Source: CALLPQ01 sp039819545 (GTDB lineage: Bacteria; Pseudomonadota; Alphaproteobacteria; Caulobacterales; Parvularculaceae). Taken from it: a stretch of 64,000 nt of DNA. Made by a program: the position numbers and the translations under genes. Each line of letters opens with the position of its first letter. Position 1 is the stretch's first letter. The stretch spans positions 1 to 64,000 of the forward strand of contig JBCBRS010000013.1 of the NCBI GenBank assembly GCA_039819545.1, given 5' to 3'. Below the pieces are notes generated by a model. The model ran no database searches. It worked only from the letters and a program-made list of their open reading frames with translations, and had not been told where the DNA came from. This document shows positions 53,801 through 61,700 of the stretch, piece after piece.

Positions 53801-54215
53801 TGTTAATATCGATGACAAGCCGTCCGGGTACGGAAAGCTCTTCTACCACATTGCCGCCGAATAGACGAAAATCGCCATCGCCCTGGTAGCGGAAAACATA
53901 CCGCCCCCCAATATTCGCGTCGGCGGGAATATTGTTGAACAAGGAAAGAATCGACTCAGAACCCTCCGGCAAGCGCAGGATGTACCCGTTTTCATCAAGG
54001 AAACCGGCGCGTGCTAACTCAGAATAATCGAGCCGCTCGGTATTACCATTTTCGTCTGTGACTTCGAACGTCCAGGCGCCTTCGATCCGCTGAACGTCGC
54101 CAATTTGCTTGAAGACGTTAATAAATGGAATTGCACTGGAATAAAACGCAACAGTTGAAAGCCCTACCGCAAGAGACGGATCCGATAAGCCGAATGCCCG
54201 ATTTGTTTGTGTCAC
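50889..54215 (-). CDS. RTX repeat protein with a glycosidase-like N-terminal part
   Basis: A 1108-residue protein without a signal peptide, which fits type I secretion. The N-terminal 660 residues hold an extended globular region with VYVEYSNEVWN (about 335-345, E342) and YEGG (about 555-558, E556). These are spaced like the acid/base and nucleophile of clan A glycosidases. From about residue 668 to 1035 there are many GGxGxD nonapeptide repeats that bind calcium. The C-terminus (GADTFIFANGFGADVIEDFN) resembles serralysin-type secretion ends. Secretion is inferred, and the substrate is unknown. No type I transporter gene is seen nearby. Confidence 0.8.
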   Translation of the reverse strand: MTQTNRAFGLSDPSLAVGLSTVAFYSSAIPFINVFKQIGDVQRIEGAWTFEVTDENGNTERLDYSELARAGFLDENGYILRLPEGSESILSLFNNIPADANIGGRYVFRYQGDGDFRLFGGNVVEELSVPGRLVIDINNEGFPVGIVINDVNENNHLRDFVLVREEHEALHDAGAIFNPDYLEEIEDFRVLRFMDWMHTNNSNVREFSDLADVDDAFYGLPSNQALEYEIAGLIPSISPSELATLSRGFNTPVYLDPDTREPLRDADTGELVTFIERGASFIDGLQTGVPLEIMVALSNQVGADPWFNIPHQASDDFVRQFATFIRDNLDPRLNVYVEYSNEVWNAQFDQFHYVNEEGLRFFGERSAAGDNFGDQFGDFPAVAYYGYRSAEIISIFHEVFADQSDRINGVLSGQTFNPFVAQTAIQGAEYYFELNAPDVALDDIIDSLGVTGYFGGNVISQSNIGESIVRLVEASQEAFQNGETSSEFELANRELAEYYRSGTLFTGAPDSLALELHFTLPDVLEQFQAHAGLIRGERLFNAPDGQAYDLDLVQYEGGPAVIPVTNEPVLRDFLLQFVRSDEAGILLGDALELFRGVGGTLANDFFAVGVPSFGTNFGTQMFLGDENAQSRAFADYNENAAQQFGQVQPGRDGAAFLQGITQLGTNASETLFGTNEEDFLAAGLGNDAVNGGAGDDGLNGEAGNDTLNGGAGNDTLVGEAGNDRIDGGAGNDFALSGDGNDLIIGNTGDDDLRSGDDNDTIRGGAGNDLLFSQAGNDSLSGGDGNDFLTSGAMADTLNGGGNRDTLNGGAGDDLLFGGTDIDMLNGGAGNDRLFGNTGNDLIAGGSGNDFADGGIGNDVLSLSSGNDTLNGNRGDDTLNAGVGDDLIDGGDGNDEINAASGRDTIFGGNGNDAIASGEDADFVVAGTGNDTVNAGNSNDTVFGNQGNDFIAGRVGDDLLSGQDGNDTVNGGSGNDTINGGAGNDLLVGETGNDVINGGNGNDFIVGGGGDDVLSGGPGGVDRFRGGEGADTFIFANGFGADVIEDFNADEIGEQIDLSAVGAITSFSDLINNHVSTDSSGNTVIAAGANRLVLVDVAIGDLSADDFLF

Positions 54216-54500
54216 AATGATCTTCCTTCATACTCAGCGCTGGTGATGCCCATAAAAACACCAGAGGCCGAAATTGGTTTGGGGCACACCCCGATGTTGG
54301 TTAACGAGACGCCCGACTTGCCGCCACTTGAACGAAGTTTTATTGCGAATTCAAGGCTATTCTCAGGCTTGAAATGGCAAGACGTTGATCGCATTGCCGC
54401 AACAAACGGCGTGAGTCTACGCCTCTCGGAGGGACGGGCTCTGTGCGCGAGCACCCCAACTGAGAACGGATATCTCAACTCTAACCTTTTGATTTCGAAC

Positions 54501-54537
54501 AAAAAAACCTCGGCCCGCTCAAAAAGAGCGGGCCGAG
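54501..54537 (-). terminator. Strong Rho-independent terminator
   Basis: A perfect 12-bp stem CTCGGCCCGCTC / GAGCGGGCCGAG with a five-base loop; on the minus strand seven U residues follow, after two G. Confidence 0.9.
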
Positions 54538-54757
54538 TACCGGATGATAAAATCATACCGGCTTGGGGGGGAGATCGTAAAACCTTGTAGAACGGGCGCA
54601 ATAATATCGTAGTGCAGCGGGCTCTTGTGAAACCTTACACTACAGTACTCACATTTTTTGACAAATCGCGCTCCCCAGTTCTCTCCTTCTGAAACATTAA
54701 CCATTAGAGAGATGGCAAACAAGATTTAATTGGCTGTCGACCCAGAAAAAGACCCAT

Positions 54758-54794
54758 AAAAAAGCCACCAGAAACCGGAATGATCACTGGCGGC
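54758..54794 (-). terminator. Terminator of the ribosomal operon after rplQ
   Basis: GCCGCCAG and CTGGTGGC pair (one G-U), and six U residues follow on the minus strand, 26 bases after the rplQ stop. Confidence 0.8.
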
Positions 54795-54820
54795 CAATTG
54801 ATTTCCTAATGGCGGGAAGT

Positions 54821-55258
54821 TTATTCCTCGTCACCACCGGCCTCTTCGGCAGTGGGCCCGGAGTCAAGGCCTTTGGCGCTTTCATCACGGTCTACAAACT
54901 CAATCACCGCCATCGGCGCATTATCGCCGTGGCGAAAACCGGCCTTCATGACCCGGACATAGCCGCCGTCACGCTCCATGTAGCGCGGGCCAATGGTCTC
55001 AAAAAGCTTCTTTGCCATATCGCGATCACGAATGCGTGAGACCGCGAGCCGACGCAGATGCAGCGCCCGCGTCTCATCATTTTTCGCGTGCTTTGCCAAC
55101 GTCACCAGCTTCTCCACGATGGGGCGTAACTCCTTTGCTTTGGGCAAAGTTGTAACGATCTGCTCGTGCTTGATTAGCGATGTGGCCATATTGGCAAACA
55201 TAGCTTTCCGGTGCTCGTGGGTCCGGTTCAGTTTGCGATGGGCGAGACCATGGCGCAT
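54821..55258 (-). CDS. rplQ: 50S ribosomal protein L17
   Basis: The 145-residue protein begins MRHGLAHRKLNRTHEHRKAMFANM, the L17 signature. LIKHEQIVTTLPKAKELRPIVEKLVTLAK and GPRYMERDGGYVRVMKAGFRHGDNAPMAVIEFVD follow. An acidic C-terminal tail (TAEEAGGDEE) exceeds the length of E. coli L17. It is the last gene of the operon, 30 bases after rpoA. Confidence 0.97.
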   Translation of the reverse strand: MRHGLAHRKLNRTHEHRKAMFANMATSLIKHEQIVTTLPKAKELRPIVEKLVTLAKHAKNDETRALHLRRLAVSRIRDRDMAKKLFETIGPRYMERDGGYVRVMKAGFRHGDNAPMAVIEFVDRDESAKGLDSGPTAEEAGGDEE

Positions 55259-55288
55259 GGCGTTACTCCTCAGGTGGGGGACGTACCC

Positions 55289-56299
55289 CTATTCGTCATA
55301 TTTTTTGGCAAGTTCTTCGATATTATCCGGTGGCCAGTCGGGTACTTCCATACCCAGATGCAGGCCCAAACCAGCAAGGATTTCCTTGATTTCGTTCAGC
55401 GATTTGCGTCCGAAGTTTGGGGTACGGAGCATTTCGCCTTCGGTTTTCTGAATCAGGTCACCGATGTAAACAATGTTATCGTTTTTCAGGCAATTTGCAG
55501 AGCGTACGGACAGTTCCAACTCGTCAACCTTGCGCAGAAGCGCCGGGTTAAACGGCAGCTCTTCGCGCATGGCTTCTGCGCTGTCCTTCTTGGGCTCGTC
55601 AAAGTTAACGAATATCTGCAACTGGTCCTGCAAAATACGCGCAGAAAACGCAGCGGCATCTTCCGGAGAAATGGATCCATCGGTCTCAATCTCTAGGATC
55701 AGGCGATCATAATCCAGGATCTGTCCTTCGCGTGTATTTTCAACCCGGTACGCGACCCGGGTAACGGGGCTGTAAAGACTGTCCACCGGGATCAGGCCAA
55801 TAGGCGCATCATCGGGACGGTTGCGATCGGCGGGCACATACCCCTTACCGATATTCACCGTCAGTTCCATGCGCAGGGACGCGCCCTCATCGAGCGTGCA
55901 AATCACATGGTCTTTATTGAGGATTTCAACCGCAGAGGTTTCTTCAATATCGCCAGCGGTCACGGGACCCGGCGTATCTTTACGCAGCACAAGACGACGC
56001 GGGCCATCAGCATGCATACGCAAGGCAAGCTGTTTGATGTTCAGGACAATGTCAGTGACGTCCTCGCGCACGCCCTGAATAGATGAAAACTCGTGGACAA
56101 CGCCGTCCACCTGAATAGAGGTTACCGCGGCGCCCTGCAGCGACGACATCAAAATACGGCGCAAGGAGTTACCGAGCGTCAGGCCAAAGCCGCGCTCCAG
56201 CGGCTGCGCCACAAGGGTCGCGCGTTTATTGGGATCGGCGCCAAAAGAGACGTCGAGTTTGTTAGGCTTGATCAATTCCTGCCAGTTTCGTTCGAGCAC
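55289..56299 (-). CDS. rpoA: RNA polymerase alpha subunit
   Basis: The subunit that starts RNA polymerase assembly and binds UP elements and activators with its C-terminal domain. I start it at GTG 56299 (VLERNWQELIKPNKLDV), 336 residues, which agrees with other alphaproteobacteria; the frame open further upstream has no match. The N-terminal domain shows TLVAQPLERGFGLTLGNSLRRILMSSL. The C-terminal domain has LELSVRSANCLKNDNIVYIGDLIQKTEGEML and LNEIKEILAGLGLHLGM. Confidence 0.98.
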   Translation of the reverse strand: MLERNWQELIKPNKLDVSFGADPNKRATLVAQPLERGFGLTLGNSLRRILMSSLQGAAVTSIQVDGVVHEFSSIQGVREDVTDIVLNIKQLALRMHADGPRRLVLRKDTPGPVTAGDIEETSAVEILNKDHVICTLDEGASLRMELTVNIGKGYVPADRNRPDDAPIGLIPVDSLYSPVTRVAYRVENTREGQILDYDRLILEIETDGSISPEDAAAFSARILQDQLQIFVNFDEPKKDSAEAMREELPFNPALLRKVDELELSVRSANCLKNDNIVYIGDLIQKTEGEMLRTPNFGRKSLNEIKEILAGLGLHLGMEVPDWPPDNIEELAKKYDE

Positions 56300-56407
56300 G
56301 TGGGGTGTCTCCGTCTGGTTAAATCGGGGCGCGCCATGGTGTAGGACGCCAACCGGTTGGGCTATGGGCAATTCCAAAAAAATGCCCGGTGTGCGGGCAT
56401 CAAAAAC

Positions 56408-56803
56408 TCAGACCCGGCGACGTTTGCGCGGGCGGCAACCATTATGGGGGATAGGGGTTACATCGCGGATCACATTTACCGTCAGGCCGGCCGCCTGCAG
56501 CGCGCGCAAAGCGCTTTCGCGGCCTGAGCCCGGGCCCATGACATCCACGTTCACGGTCTTGAGACCATGTTCCATGGCTTTCTTTGCAGCGTCCTCAGCA
56601 GCAAGCTGTGCCGCATAGGGCGTTGATTTGCGCGAGCCCTTGAACCCCATTACGCCAGCCGATGACCAGGAAATTGCATTACCCTGTTCATCGGAAATCG
56701 TAATCATTGTGTTGTTAAAGGAGGCGTTCACATGCACCACGCCCGATGAGATATTCTTTCTCTCACGGCGCCGCACACGGCTGCTGGTTGGCGATTTTGC
56801 CAT
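56408..56803 (-). CDS. rpsK: 30S ribosomal protein S11
   Basis: 131 residues with the S11 signatures GVVHVNASFNNTMITISDEQGN, SAGVMGFKGSRKSTPYAAQLAAE and the end IPHNGCRPRKRRRV. S11 lies on the platform of the 30S subunit, near the mRNA exit. It lies between rpsM and rpoA. Confidence 0.98.
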   Translation of the reverse strand: MAKSPTSSRVRRRERKNISSGVVHVNASFNNTMITISDEQGNAISWSSAGVMGFKGSRKSTPYAAQLAAEDAAKKAMEHGLKTVNVDVMGPGSGRESALRALQAAGLTVNVIRDVTPIPHNGCRPRKRRRV

Positions 56804-56830
56804 GGGCTTAATCCTTGAAAGTAAGGCCGG

Positions 56831-57199
56831 TTATTTTTTCTTACCGGCGATGGGTTTGGCAGGCCCCTTGCGGGTCCGGGCATTGGTGTGGGTCCGCTGG
56901 CCGCGCACGGGCAGACCACGGCGGTGCCGCAACCCGCGATAAGAGCCCTGGTCCATCAGGCGTTTGATATTCACAGCAACTTCGCGGCGCAGATCCCCTT
57001 CCACGAGATAATCACGGTCAATGGCCTCGCGAATGCGCAGGACTTCCGCGTCCGACAATTCGTTGACCCGGCGGTGCAGAGCGATACCGGTGGTCTCACA
57101 AATCTCCAGCGCCTTCGTCGCGCCGATACCGTGAATATACCGAAGCGCGATGGGAACACGCTTGTTGGTGGGAATGTTTACACCTGCAATACGGGCCAC
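56831..57199 (-). CDS. rpsM: 30S ribosomal protein S13
   Basis: 122 residues from a GTG start (57199, VARIAGVNIPTNKRVPIALRYIHGIG) behind GAGGTAAG. Later blocks are EVAVNIKRLMDQGSYRGLRHRRGLPVRGQRTHTNARTRKG. S13 contacts the initiator tRNA and the 50S subunit. The more upstream in-frame ATG at 57313 gives a tail without family similarity. Confidence 0.97.
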   Translation of the reverse strand: MARIAGVNIPTNKRVPIALRYIHGIGATKALEICETTGIALHRRVNELSDAEVLRIREAIDRDYLVEGDLRREVAVNIKRLMDQGSYRGLRHRRGLPVRGQRTHTNARTRKGPAKPIAGKKK

Positions 57200-57470
57200 G
57201 GGCCTTACCTCTTTTTCTCTGTTGTTCGCGGCGCCAGCTTTAACCGGCACAAATACGAAAAGCTGCCAAAAGTGCAGTCGATCTTTGGCGCTCGGTAAGC
57301 GCCCAGTTATCATCTACACTGTGACAGGAAGCGCGGTTGTATCCCCGCCGCAAACCTGTCGTCAACTCATATGACCCTTGAAAAAGGGCAAAATTCTAAC
57401 CTTTTTTCGGACCCGGCGCGCCGTTTCCTACCTCTGGCCCGGTACGGCCTAGACACCAGCCACATGTCGC
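57200..57470. other. Gap inside the ribosomal operon between adk and rpsM
   Basis: An unusually long gap (271 bases) for this operon. It could hold an internal promoter for rpsM-rpsK-rpoA-rplQ; I see no clear terminator or protein-coding frame. Confidence 0.4.
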
Positions 57471-58058
57471 TTAAGGGACGCCGTCCAAAATGGCATCAAT
57501 TTCGGCGGCAACAGTCTCTATTGTTCCCATACCGTCGACCTTGCGCAGCTTTCCTTGCCCAAAATAGTACGGGATGAGAGGCGCAGTCTGGTCGCGATAG
57601 ACTTTTTGGCGATGGCGGAACGTGTCCTCATTATCGTCATCGCGGATGGTACCGCCAGCGGCCTTTGTATCGGCAACCCGCTGGTTCAGGCGCGCCACAA
57701 GTTCGTCTTCATCAACAACCAGTTCAATAACGACATCAACCTTGCGCCCGCGTTCTGACAGGACACGGTCAATCATTTCCGCCTGACCCACAGTGCGTAC
57801 CGCACCGTCGAGGATGAAGCCCTCTTTGCAATCGTCCGTATCGATCCTGTTGGTTAGCACCTGCTCTATAATCTCATCGGAGATTAAATCGCCGCGCGCC
57901 ATGATGGCCTTCGCCTCTAAACCCAGCGGCGTGCCCTTTTCAATCTCTGCACGGAACATATCGCCCGTGGCAAGTTGGGGAATGCCGTGTTTTTCAACAA
58001 GGCGTTTTGACTGGGTGCCTTTACCGGCACCGGGTGGGCCGAGCAGAATTAGGATCAT
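57471..58058 (-). CDS. adk: Adenylate kinase (short form)
   Basis: Converts AMP and ATP to two ADP. The 195-residue protein has the P-loop LLGPPGAGKGTQ, QLATGDMFR and the short lid (RVADTKAAGGTIRDDDNEDTFRHR) of the form without a zinc lid. At the place of the usual LDGFPRT motif it reads LDGAVRT; the arginine is kept but the F-P pair is changed. The start overlaps the end of secY by four bases. Confidence 0.95.
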   Translation of the reverse strand: MILILLGPPGAGKGTQSKRLVEKHGIPQLATGDMFRAEIEKGTPLGLEAKAIMARGDLISDEIIEQVLTNRIDTDDCKEGFILDGAVRTVGQAEMIDRVLSERGRKVDVVIELVVDEDELVARLNQRVADTKAAGGTIRDDDNEDTFRHRQKVYRDQTAPLIPYYFGQGKLRKVDGMGTIETVAAEIDAILDGVP

Positions 58059-59392
58059 CGGCGGCGCCCTCCCCGTAATTTAGACTTCTTGATCAGGCTT
58101 TCATATTGCTGGGCAACGAGATGCCCCTGAATTTGCCCCACGGTATCGAGCGTTACCGAAACCACAATCAGGAGTGAGGTACCGCCTATGTAAACCGGGA
58201 TGGAGGAATAGTTCATCCGCAGCAATTCCGGCAGTAGACAGACAAAAGCAAGATAAGCTGCTCCGATGAACGTTAGCCGGGTCACCACATAGTCAAGATA
58301 TTCCGCCGTGCGTGGTCCCGGACGATAGCCCTGAATAAAGCCACCGTTCTTTTTCAGATTGTCGGCAACTTCCTCCGTATTGAACACAACAGAGGTATAG
58401 ACGAAGGCAAACAAAACGATCCCGATACCGTAGGTCAGGATGTAGGCCAGCTTGCCTGGCTCAAACATCAACGCCACAGTCTGCAGCCATTCAGGTGAAT
58501 TATCGCCGACCGCCGATGTCATTGTTACGGGCAACAACAAAATCGATGATGCAAAGATAGGCGGGATCACACCGGAGATATTCAGTTTCAACGGCAGGTG
58601 CGATTTTTCCCCTTGCGTCATGCGATTGCCCACCTGACGCCGTGGATATTGTACCAGCAGCCGTCGTTGCGATCGTTCGATAAATACAACAAACGCAATG
58701 AGCAAAAGGCAAAGGACAATAACCAGCAAAACAATCGCTGGCGGCAAACCACCTGCCCGGCCCTGATCCAGAAGACCAATGGCCGCCCGCGGCAACTCCG
58801 CAACGATCCCTGCAAAAATGATTAGGGAAACACCATTGCCTATCCCGCGCGATGTAATTTGTTCACCCAGCCACAACAGGAACATCACACCGCCCACCAG
58901 GCTAACCACGGTGGTTAACAGGAAGAACGGGCCCGGATTGGTGACGACCCCTTCCTGGGACTGGAGGTTAACGGCAATGAAAAACCCCTGTACCGTCGCT
59001 AAAAGAACAGTGAGATAGCGCGTGTACTGATTGATCTGTCGACGCCCTTGCTCACCCTCTTTTTTGATGGCTTCAAGCGATGGGATCACAGCCGTCATCA
59101 ACTGCATGATGATCGACGCTGAAATATAAGGCATGATATTCAGCGCAAAGATTGCCATCCGTTCAACGGCGCCGCCGGCAAAAATGTTTAGCGTTGCCAA
59201 CAGGCCGCCCGATTGAGTACCGAAAGCGTTGGAATAGGCGTCTGAGTCGATACCAGGCAACGGCACGAACGTGCCGAAGCGATAAACGATGAGCGCGCCA
59301 AGCGCGAATAAGAGACGTTTTTTAAGTTCATCGGCCTTGGCAAACGATTCAAGACTGATATTGGAGGCAAACTGTTCCGCTGCTGATGTCAT
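58055..59392 (-). CDS. secY: Protein translocase subunit SecY
   Basis: The central channel of the Sec translocase in the inner membrane. The 445-residue protein has ten hydrophobic segments. Family blocks include RFGTFVPLPGIDSDAY, MPYISASIIMQLMTAVIPSLEAIKKEGEQGRRQINQYTRYLT split over two segments, and GVIPPIFASSILLLP. It also has the C-terminal GGTSLLIVVSVTLDTVGQIQGHL. The plug segment follows the first helix. adk follows with overlap, as in most alphaproteobacteria. Confidence 0.98.
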   Translation of the reverse strand: MTSAAEQFASNISLESFAKADELKKRLLFALGALIVYRFGTFVPLPGIDSDAYSNAFGTQSGGLLATLNIFAGGAVERMAIFALNIMPYISASIIMQLMTAVIPSLEAIKKEGEQGRRQINQYTRYLTVLLATVQGFFIAVNLQSQEGVVTNPGPFFLLTTVVSLVGGVMFLLWLGEQITSRGIGNGVSLIIFAGIVAELPRAAIGLLDQGRAGGLPPAIVLLVIVLCLLLIAFVVFIERSQRRLLVQYPRRQVGNRMTQGEKSHLPLKLNISGVIPPIFASSILLLPVTMTSAVGDNSPEWLQTVALMFEPGKLAYILTYGIGIVLFAFVYTSVVFNTEEVADNLKKNGGFIQGYRPGPRTAEYLDYVVTRLTFIGAAYLAFVCLLPELLRMNYSSIPVYIGGTSLLIVVSVTLDTVGQIQGHLVAQQYESLIKKSKLRGGRRR

Positions 59393-59583
59393 GGTCTCTT
59401 GCCACCTTGTCTTTCGCCGCCGTGTCCGGTCCCCAGAGCGCTTTAATCACTCGAACGGTTTTCCCCACGCGGCCAGTACCCATTATCCTGCCGCGCTGCG
59501 CGCGAACCTCACGCTATGTGTGGATCAATCCAGTGTTTTCAACCGGCCAGCCCATCACCGTCCTGGCCGATCTCGAACGCGGG

Positions 59584-60348
59584 TTAGCCCCGGCCCTTGA
59601 TGATTTTTGCCACCAGATCCTGATCAACTTTCGCACGCGGTGCACCACCAGCAATCATTTCCTTGGCTTGCACGACCCACTCTTCTTTCTTGGCCTGGTC
59701 TGACACGCCCAACGCTTCAAACAGGGAGTCGCGTTTGTTTGGCTCAAGGCCCGCCAGTTGGGTGAGTTTTTCAATACCTTCCGCCTTCAGAGCGTCCGCC
59801 GTCTTTGGGCCGATGCCGTCGATCAAGACGATGAGATCAATGTCGTCTGCGAACCCGCCACCCGCTTTTTTCTTCGCCGCCGAGGCCGATTCAACAATCG
59901 TAACGCTGCCGCCAGCCTTCTCAATGGCGGCGCGGGCCGTACCACTGGCATACGCCACGTGAACGTCAACTTTGGCGGTAATCTCACCAGTACCAAGCAG
60001 ACGCAGGCCATCATGTTGGCGGCGCAGGACGCCCGTTTCCACGAGGCTTTCGGCGCTAATCGGCTGACCGGCATCGACGCGGCCCGCATCAATAGCAGCC
60101 TGCAGACGGCCCACATTCAACTCAACAAATTTCAGACGATTTGGCTTATTAAAGCCGCGCTTTGGCAACCGCATGTAAAGGGGCATCTGGCCGCCTTCAT
60201 AGGCGCGAATACCGCTGACGCCGGAGCGTGACTTTTGACCCTTGACGCCGCGTCCACCGGTTTTGCCCTTGCCAGAGCCAATACCACGGCCAATACGCTG
60301 GCGCTTTTTACGCGCGCCCGGATTATCGGAGAGATCTGAAAGTTTCAT
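59584..60348 (-). CDS. rplO: 50S ribosomal protein L15 with a C-terminal helix-hairpin-helix-like extension
   Basis: The first 152 residues are a normal L15 (MKLSDLSDNPGARKKRQRIGRGIGSGKGKTGGRGVKGQKSR in parts, GGQMPLYMRLPKRGF, and the AIEKAGGSVTIVE end). The protein then continues for about 100 residues. A linker is followed by DLIVLIDGIGPKTADALKAEGIEKLTQLAGL (about 171-201, split here only for reading), a helix-hairpin-helix-like unit with the G-I-G turn. A charged helical end (QAKEMIAGGAPRAKVDQDLVAKII) comes last. Usual bacterial L15 has about 145-160 residues. Confidence 0.93.
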   Translation of the reverse strand: MKLSDLSDNPGARKKRQRIGRGIGSGKGKTGGRGVKGQKSRSGVSGIRAYEGGQMPLYMRLPKRGFNKPNRLKFVELNVGRLQAAIDAGRVDAGQPISAESLVETGVLRRQHDGLRLLGTGEITAKVDVHVAYASGTARAAIEKAGGSVTIVESASAAKKKAGGGFADDIDLIVLIDGIGPKTADALKAEGIEKLTQLAGLEPNKRDSLFEALGVSDQAKKEEWVVQAKEMIAGGAPRAKVDQDLVAKIIKGRG

Positions 60349-60414
60349 TTTTTTCCTCGACTTTCGACGGGTGAGCCCCGCCTCGCCTTAATTGAAGGTC
60401 ACACGACCTTTTCT

Positions 60415-60600
60415 TCAGTCTACGATTTCCACCAGGTGTGAAACCTTACGGATCATACCGCGTACGGAGGGTGTATCTTCAAGCTCGCGCACTCGGCCGA
60501 TTTTGTTCAGGCCCAGACCCACAAGGGTCGCACGCTGGTCTTGGGGGCGGCGGATGGGGCTACCAGTCTGGCGCACCTTGATGGTTTTTGTCGCTGCCAT
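60415..60600 (-). CDS. rpmD: 50S ribosomal protein L30
   Basis: 61 residues with the L30 pattern: KTIKVRQTGSPIRRPQDQRATLVGLGLNKIGRVRELEDTPSVRGMI in two blocks, with VRGMIRKVSHLVEI at the end. It lies between rpsE (three bases away) and rplO, the usual order. Confidence 0.97.
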   Translation of the reverse strand: MAATKTIKVRQTGSPIRRPQDQRATLVGLGLNKIGRVRELEDTPSVRGMIRKVSHLVEIVD

Positions 60601-60603
60601 GAC

Positions 60604-61215
60604 TTAGGCTCCTTCTGCAGCCGCGGCGTCGCCCGCCTCAGTTGCGCTTTCGCCAGCGGCCATTTCGGCCTGCCGGCGCACAAGAATTTCTGACACTTTC
60701 TTACCACGCCGCGAGGCAATGGTGCGCGGGCTAGTCTGGTCGCGCAGTGCATCAAAGGTTGCGCGAACCATATTGTAGGGATTGGACGTGCCAATGGATT
60801 TTGCCACCACATCCTGAATACCCACGGTCTCAAAAATCGCACGCATGGGACCGCCGGCGATGATACCGGTTCCTGGCGGTGCGGCGCGCAGAACAACTTT
60901 CCCTGCGCCATGGCGCCCACGCGCATCATGGTGCAACGTGCGGCCTTCACGAAGCGGTACACGGATCAAACTGCGTTTAGCGTCCTGGGTTGCCTTGCGA
61001 ATGGCCTCTGGCACCTCACGGGCTTTACCCTTACCAAAGCCCACCCGGCCCTTTTGGTCACCAACAACCACAAGCGCGGCAAAACCAAAGTTTTTACCAC
61101 CCTTTACAACCTTGGCGACCCGATTGATTGCCACGAGCTTGTCAACAAACTCATCGCGCTCTTCGCGGTCATCTCTGCGGCCACGGCCCCGGCCTTTGCG
61201 TTCATCACGTGCCAT
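60604..61215 (-). CDS. rpsE: 30S ribosomal protein S5
   Basis: 203 residues with a charged N-terminal tail (ERKGRGRGRRDDREERDE). The double-stranded RNA-binding part has VVKGGKNFGFAALVVVGD, GFGKGKAREVPEAIRKA and HHDARGRHGAGKVVLRAAP. The C-terminal domain contains GTSNPYNMVRATFDAL. S5 helps to keep decoding accurate. An alanine- and glutamate-rich tail of about 20 residues extends the C-terminus. Confidence 0.97.
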   Translation of the reverse strand: MARDERKGRGRGRRDDREERDEFVDKLVAINRVAKVVKGGKNFGFAALVVVGDQKGRVGFGKGKAREVPEAIRKATQDAKRSLIRVPLREGRTLHHDARGRHGAGKVVLRAAPPGTGIIAGGPMRAIFETVGIQDVVAKSIGTSNPYNMVRATFDALRDQTSPRTIASRRGKKVSEILVRRQAEMAAGESATEAGDAAAAEGA

Positions 61216-61274
61216 AATAACTCCTCTGGGCGGTTGCCCGGCGCGCGCAGCGTGCGGCGCCCTGATTGTCTCGT

Positions 61275-61640
61275 TTAGAAATTCAAGCCCGCTTCACGCG
61301 CGGCCTCGGCCACGGCCTTGACCCGGCCATGATACATGTATCCGCCGCGGTCAAAGACGACATCTTTGACGCCAGCTTTGATGGCGCGTTCCGCTGCAAG
61401 TTTGCCCACATGGGTGGCTGCCGCCACATTGGAGCCTGTGTCGATTGCGCCGCGCACATCGCCCTCAAGCGAAGAGGCAGCAGCGATCGTTTGGCCGTTC
61501 ACATCGTCGATAATCTGTACCGAGATATTCTTGGACGAGCGAAAGACCGACAGACGCGGCCGGCCTTTATTGACTTTGGCAAGCCTATTGCGGACCCGGC
61601 CGCCACGACGCTTGAGCTTTGCTTTAACGGTATCAACCAT
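61275..61640 (-). CDS. rplR: 50S ribosomal protein L18
   Basis: 121 residues with the L18 blocks RPRLSVFRSSKNISVQIIDD, ATHVGKLAAERAIKAGVKDVVFDRGGYMYHGRVKAVAEAAREAGLNF (in two parts). L18 binds 5S rRNA in the central protuberance. It follows rplF in the usual order. Confidence 0.97.
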   Translation of the reverse strand: MVDTVKAKLKRRGGRVRNRLAKVNKGRPRLSVFRSSKNISVQIIDDVNGQTIAAASSLEGDVRGAIDTGSNVAAATHVGKLAAERAIKAGVKDVVFDRGGYMYHGRVKAVAEAAREAGLNF

Positions 61641-61700
61641 TTCGTTGTTTCCTTTAACACCTGATATCCACCACGCGTAAACGCTGGCGGATCAACAGCA

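Larger units (their letters stand above)
54216..54820. other. Intergenic region between the RTX gene and rplQ
   Basis: Two terminators on the minus strand lie here (54758-54794 and 54501-54537). A transcript from the stretch between them (about 54740-54540) would end at the second one, so a small RNA is possible. Open frames on either strand here are not convincing; one of them runs through the hairpin. The RTX promoter must lie left of 54500. Confidence 0.5.

Noticed and set aside
54212..54601. Minus-strand frame of 129 codons upstream of the RTX gene, and a plus-strand frame of 127 codons
   Set aside because: Both run through a perfect terminator hairpin and lack family-like sequence.
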